From the NCBI RefSeq assembly GCF_022829515.1, contig NZ_JAKSYL010000190.1, positions 1 through 59,733 of the forward strand: a DNA stretch of 59,733 bases, given 5' to 3'. Numbering within the stretch: position 1 is the first letter of the stretch; every line of letters begins with the position of its first letter. The DNA comes from Methylobacterium sp. J-048 (GTDB lineage: Bacteria > Pseudomonadota > Alphaproteobacteria > Rhizobiales > Beijerinckiaceae). Shown here piece by piece: positions 58,637-59,733 of the stretch. The translations under genes and the position numbers were made by a program. The notes beneath the pieces are model-generated. The model was not told the DNA's origin. It made no database searches and saw only the letters and a list, made by a program, of their open reading frames with translations.

Positions 58637-59733
58637 ATGCCTTTCGAACTCGATCCGTCCAACCCCATTTTCGCCTCGGCCGCGGCGTTGCGGAAGCGTT
58701 TCGCAGAGGACGCGGTCGCGCGCGACAAAGCCGGTGGCCGCCCGACCGCGCAGCTGCGCCTGCTCAAGGAGAGCGGACTCCTCACCCTCCTTATCCCGAA
58801 GGCGCATGGCGGCCAGGGCGAGCGATGGTCGACGGTGCTCAGGATCGTCCGGGAGTTCGCCAAGGTGGACGGCTCGCTCGGCCACCTCTTCGGCTATCAC
58901 TTCAGCGCCCTCCAGGCCGCGCATCTGTGCGGGACCGCGGCGCAGGCCGCCGACATCTACCGGCGCTCCGCGGCGGGCAACTGGTTCTGGGGCAACACGG
59001 CGAACAGCTTCTCCAAGAGCCTCTTCGGCCAAGCGGTCGCGGACGGCTACGTGCTCGACGGCTACCGGCCGTTCACCTCGGGCTCCCACATCGCCGACTA
59101 CCTGCACGTGGCCTGGGAGGATCGCGACACGAACCTGCGCCACTTCGCAGCCATCCCGGCCGACCGCGCGGGCCTCCGCGTCGAGGACGACTGGGACGGG
59201 ATCGGTCAGCGCCAGACCGGGAGCGGGCGCGTCACCTACACGAACGTGCAGGTTCACCACGACGAGGTCTTCCGCTTTCGGGTGGAAACGGCCGAGCCCT
59301 ACCAGACGCTGACGCCCTTCCAGCAGCAGAGCGTCCTCCTCAACGTTTTCGTGGGCAGCGCGCAGGGGGCGCTGCTCGCCGCGCGCGACTATACCGTCGA
59401 GACGTCGCGCCCCTGGATCGACTCCGGCGTCGAGCGCCATGTCGACGATCCCTGGATCAAGCGCGTCTACGGCGACCTCTACATCAAGACCCAGGCCGCG
59501 ACCCAGCTGGCAGACGACGCGGCCGCGGCGCTCGACGAAGCCGCCGCCCGCGGGCGCGACCTGACCGAAGCGGAGCGCGGACAGGCGGCGATCCGGATCG
59601 CCGCCGCCAACGTCTATGCCGGCACCATCGCCCTCGAAGTCACGAGCCAGATCTTCGAGGTGATGGGCGCGCGCTCAGCGACGAATGCCAACGGCTTCGA
59701 CCGGTTCTGGCGCAACGTCCGCATCCACACGCT
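58637..59733 (+). CDS. acyl-CoA dehydrogenase-fold monooxygenase, DszC/SfnB-like (runs off the right edge)
   Basis: The first 365 residues are in the window and the frame is still open at the edge. MPFELDPSNPIFASAAALRK, then the LLKESGLLTLLIPKAHGGQG segment, form the N-terminal domain. The middle domain has GNWFWGNTANSFSKSLFGQA and DGYRPFTSGSHIADYLHVAW, the latter in place of the usual GxKxxxTG of dehydrogenases, as in DszC-type monooxygenases. A C-terminal helical bundle follows, with the late IFEVMGARSATNANGFDRFW. ATG 58637 sits after a weak GCCGGCC region. It probably oxygenates a sulfur compound with reduced flavin. Confidence 0.86.
   Translation, partial: MPFELDPSNPIFASAAALRKRFAEDAVARDKAGGRPTAQLRLLKESGLLTLLIPKAHGGQGERWSTVLRIVREFAKVDGSLGHLFGYHFSALQAAHLCGTAAQAADIYRRSAAGNWFWGNTANSFSKSLFGQAVADGYVLDGYRPFTSGSHIADYLHVAWEDRDTNLRHFAAIPADRAGLRVEDDWDGIGQRQTGSGRVTYTNVQVHHDEVFRFRVETAEPYQTLTPFQQQSVLLNVFVGSAQGALLAARDYTVETSRPWIDSGVERHVDDPWIKRVYGDLYIKTQAATQLADDAAAALDEAAARGRDLTEAERGQAAIRIAAANVYAGTIALEVTSQIFEVMGARSATNANGFDRFWRNVRIHT

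Overview
The window is about 59.7 kb of very GC-rich, densely packed bacterial chromosome. A Usg-type protein, a Pao-type molybdoenzyme, a complete beta-ketoadipate branch, glutathione-linked formaldehyde oxidation, a NodS-like methyltransferase and many decayed insertion sequences point to an alphaproteobacterium of the order Hyphomicrobiales. Methylobacterium or a close relative fits best. That placement is an inference from gene content and style, not from a marker gene.

Layout. 0.2-3.2 kb: a usg gene and a minus-strand sulfonate/nitrate/taurine-type ABC transporter (ATPase, permease, Tat-exported binding protein). 3.7-7.3 kb: serA, an overlapping pair encoding a catalase-like peroxidase and cytochrome b561, and a small PH-domain protein. 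7.4-15.0 kb: pobR divergent from an uninterrupted pobA-pcaK-pcaH-pcaG-pcaB-pcaL operon. It takes 4-hydroxybenzoate through protocatechuate to 3-oxoadipate, with the last two activities on one fused polypeptide. 15.1-24.1 kb: a three-subunit PaoABC-like aldehyde oxidoreductase, a LysR regulator, and a D-glucarate cluster (kdgD, gudP-like transporter, gudD). 24.3-28.2 kb: an aromatic-acid/drug efflux operon (MarR, FUSC, DUF1656, HlyD) with a clear palindromic operator. 28.5-30.7 kb: frmA and fghA for glutathione-dependent formaldehyde oxidation. 31-37 kb: an Ldh-type oxidoreductase divergent from a branched-chain-amino-acid-type ABC transporter whose second permease and first ATPase are fused. 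37-40.7 kb: a methyltransferase with an export-like leader, an APC permease and a SolA/sarcosine-oxidase-like enzyme. 41-45.4 kb: an HWE histidine kinase between two wrecked insertion sequences.

45.6 kb to the right edge is a putative organosulfur-scavenging island. It encodes an SsuD-like flavin monooxygenase, two DszC/SfnB-like acyl-CoA-dehydrogenase-fold proteins, a Dpp-type importer with both ATPases fused in one protein, two NtaA/SnaA/DszA-type monooxygenases and a MetQ-like binding protein. It is interspersed with broken pieces: an IS5-like scrap, a flavoprotein fragment and a truncated binding protein. No flavin reductase is visible in the window. The physiological substrate is not known, and this is the least textbook part of the sequence.

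Five decayed mobile-element traces were recognised by eye: IS701-like at 30.9 kb, IS3-like at 41.0 kb, an IS1182-like remnant with likely terminal repeats at 44.7-45.4 kb, an IS5-like scrap at 53.3 kb, and the deletion scars around 53.5-54.1 and 58.5 kb. No tRNA, rRNA or CRISPR array was seen.
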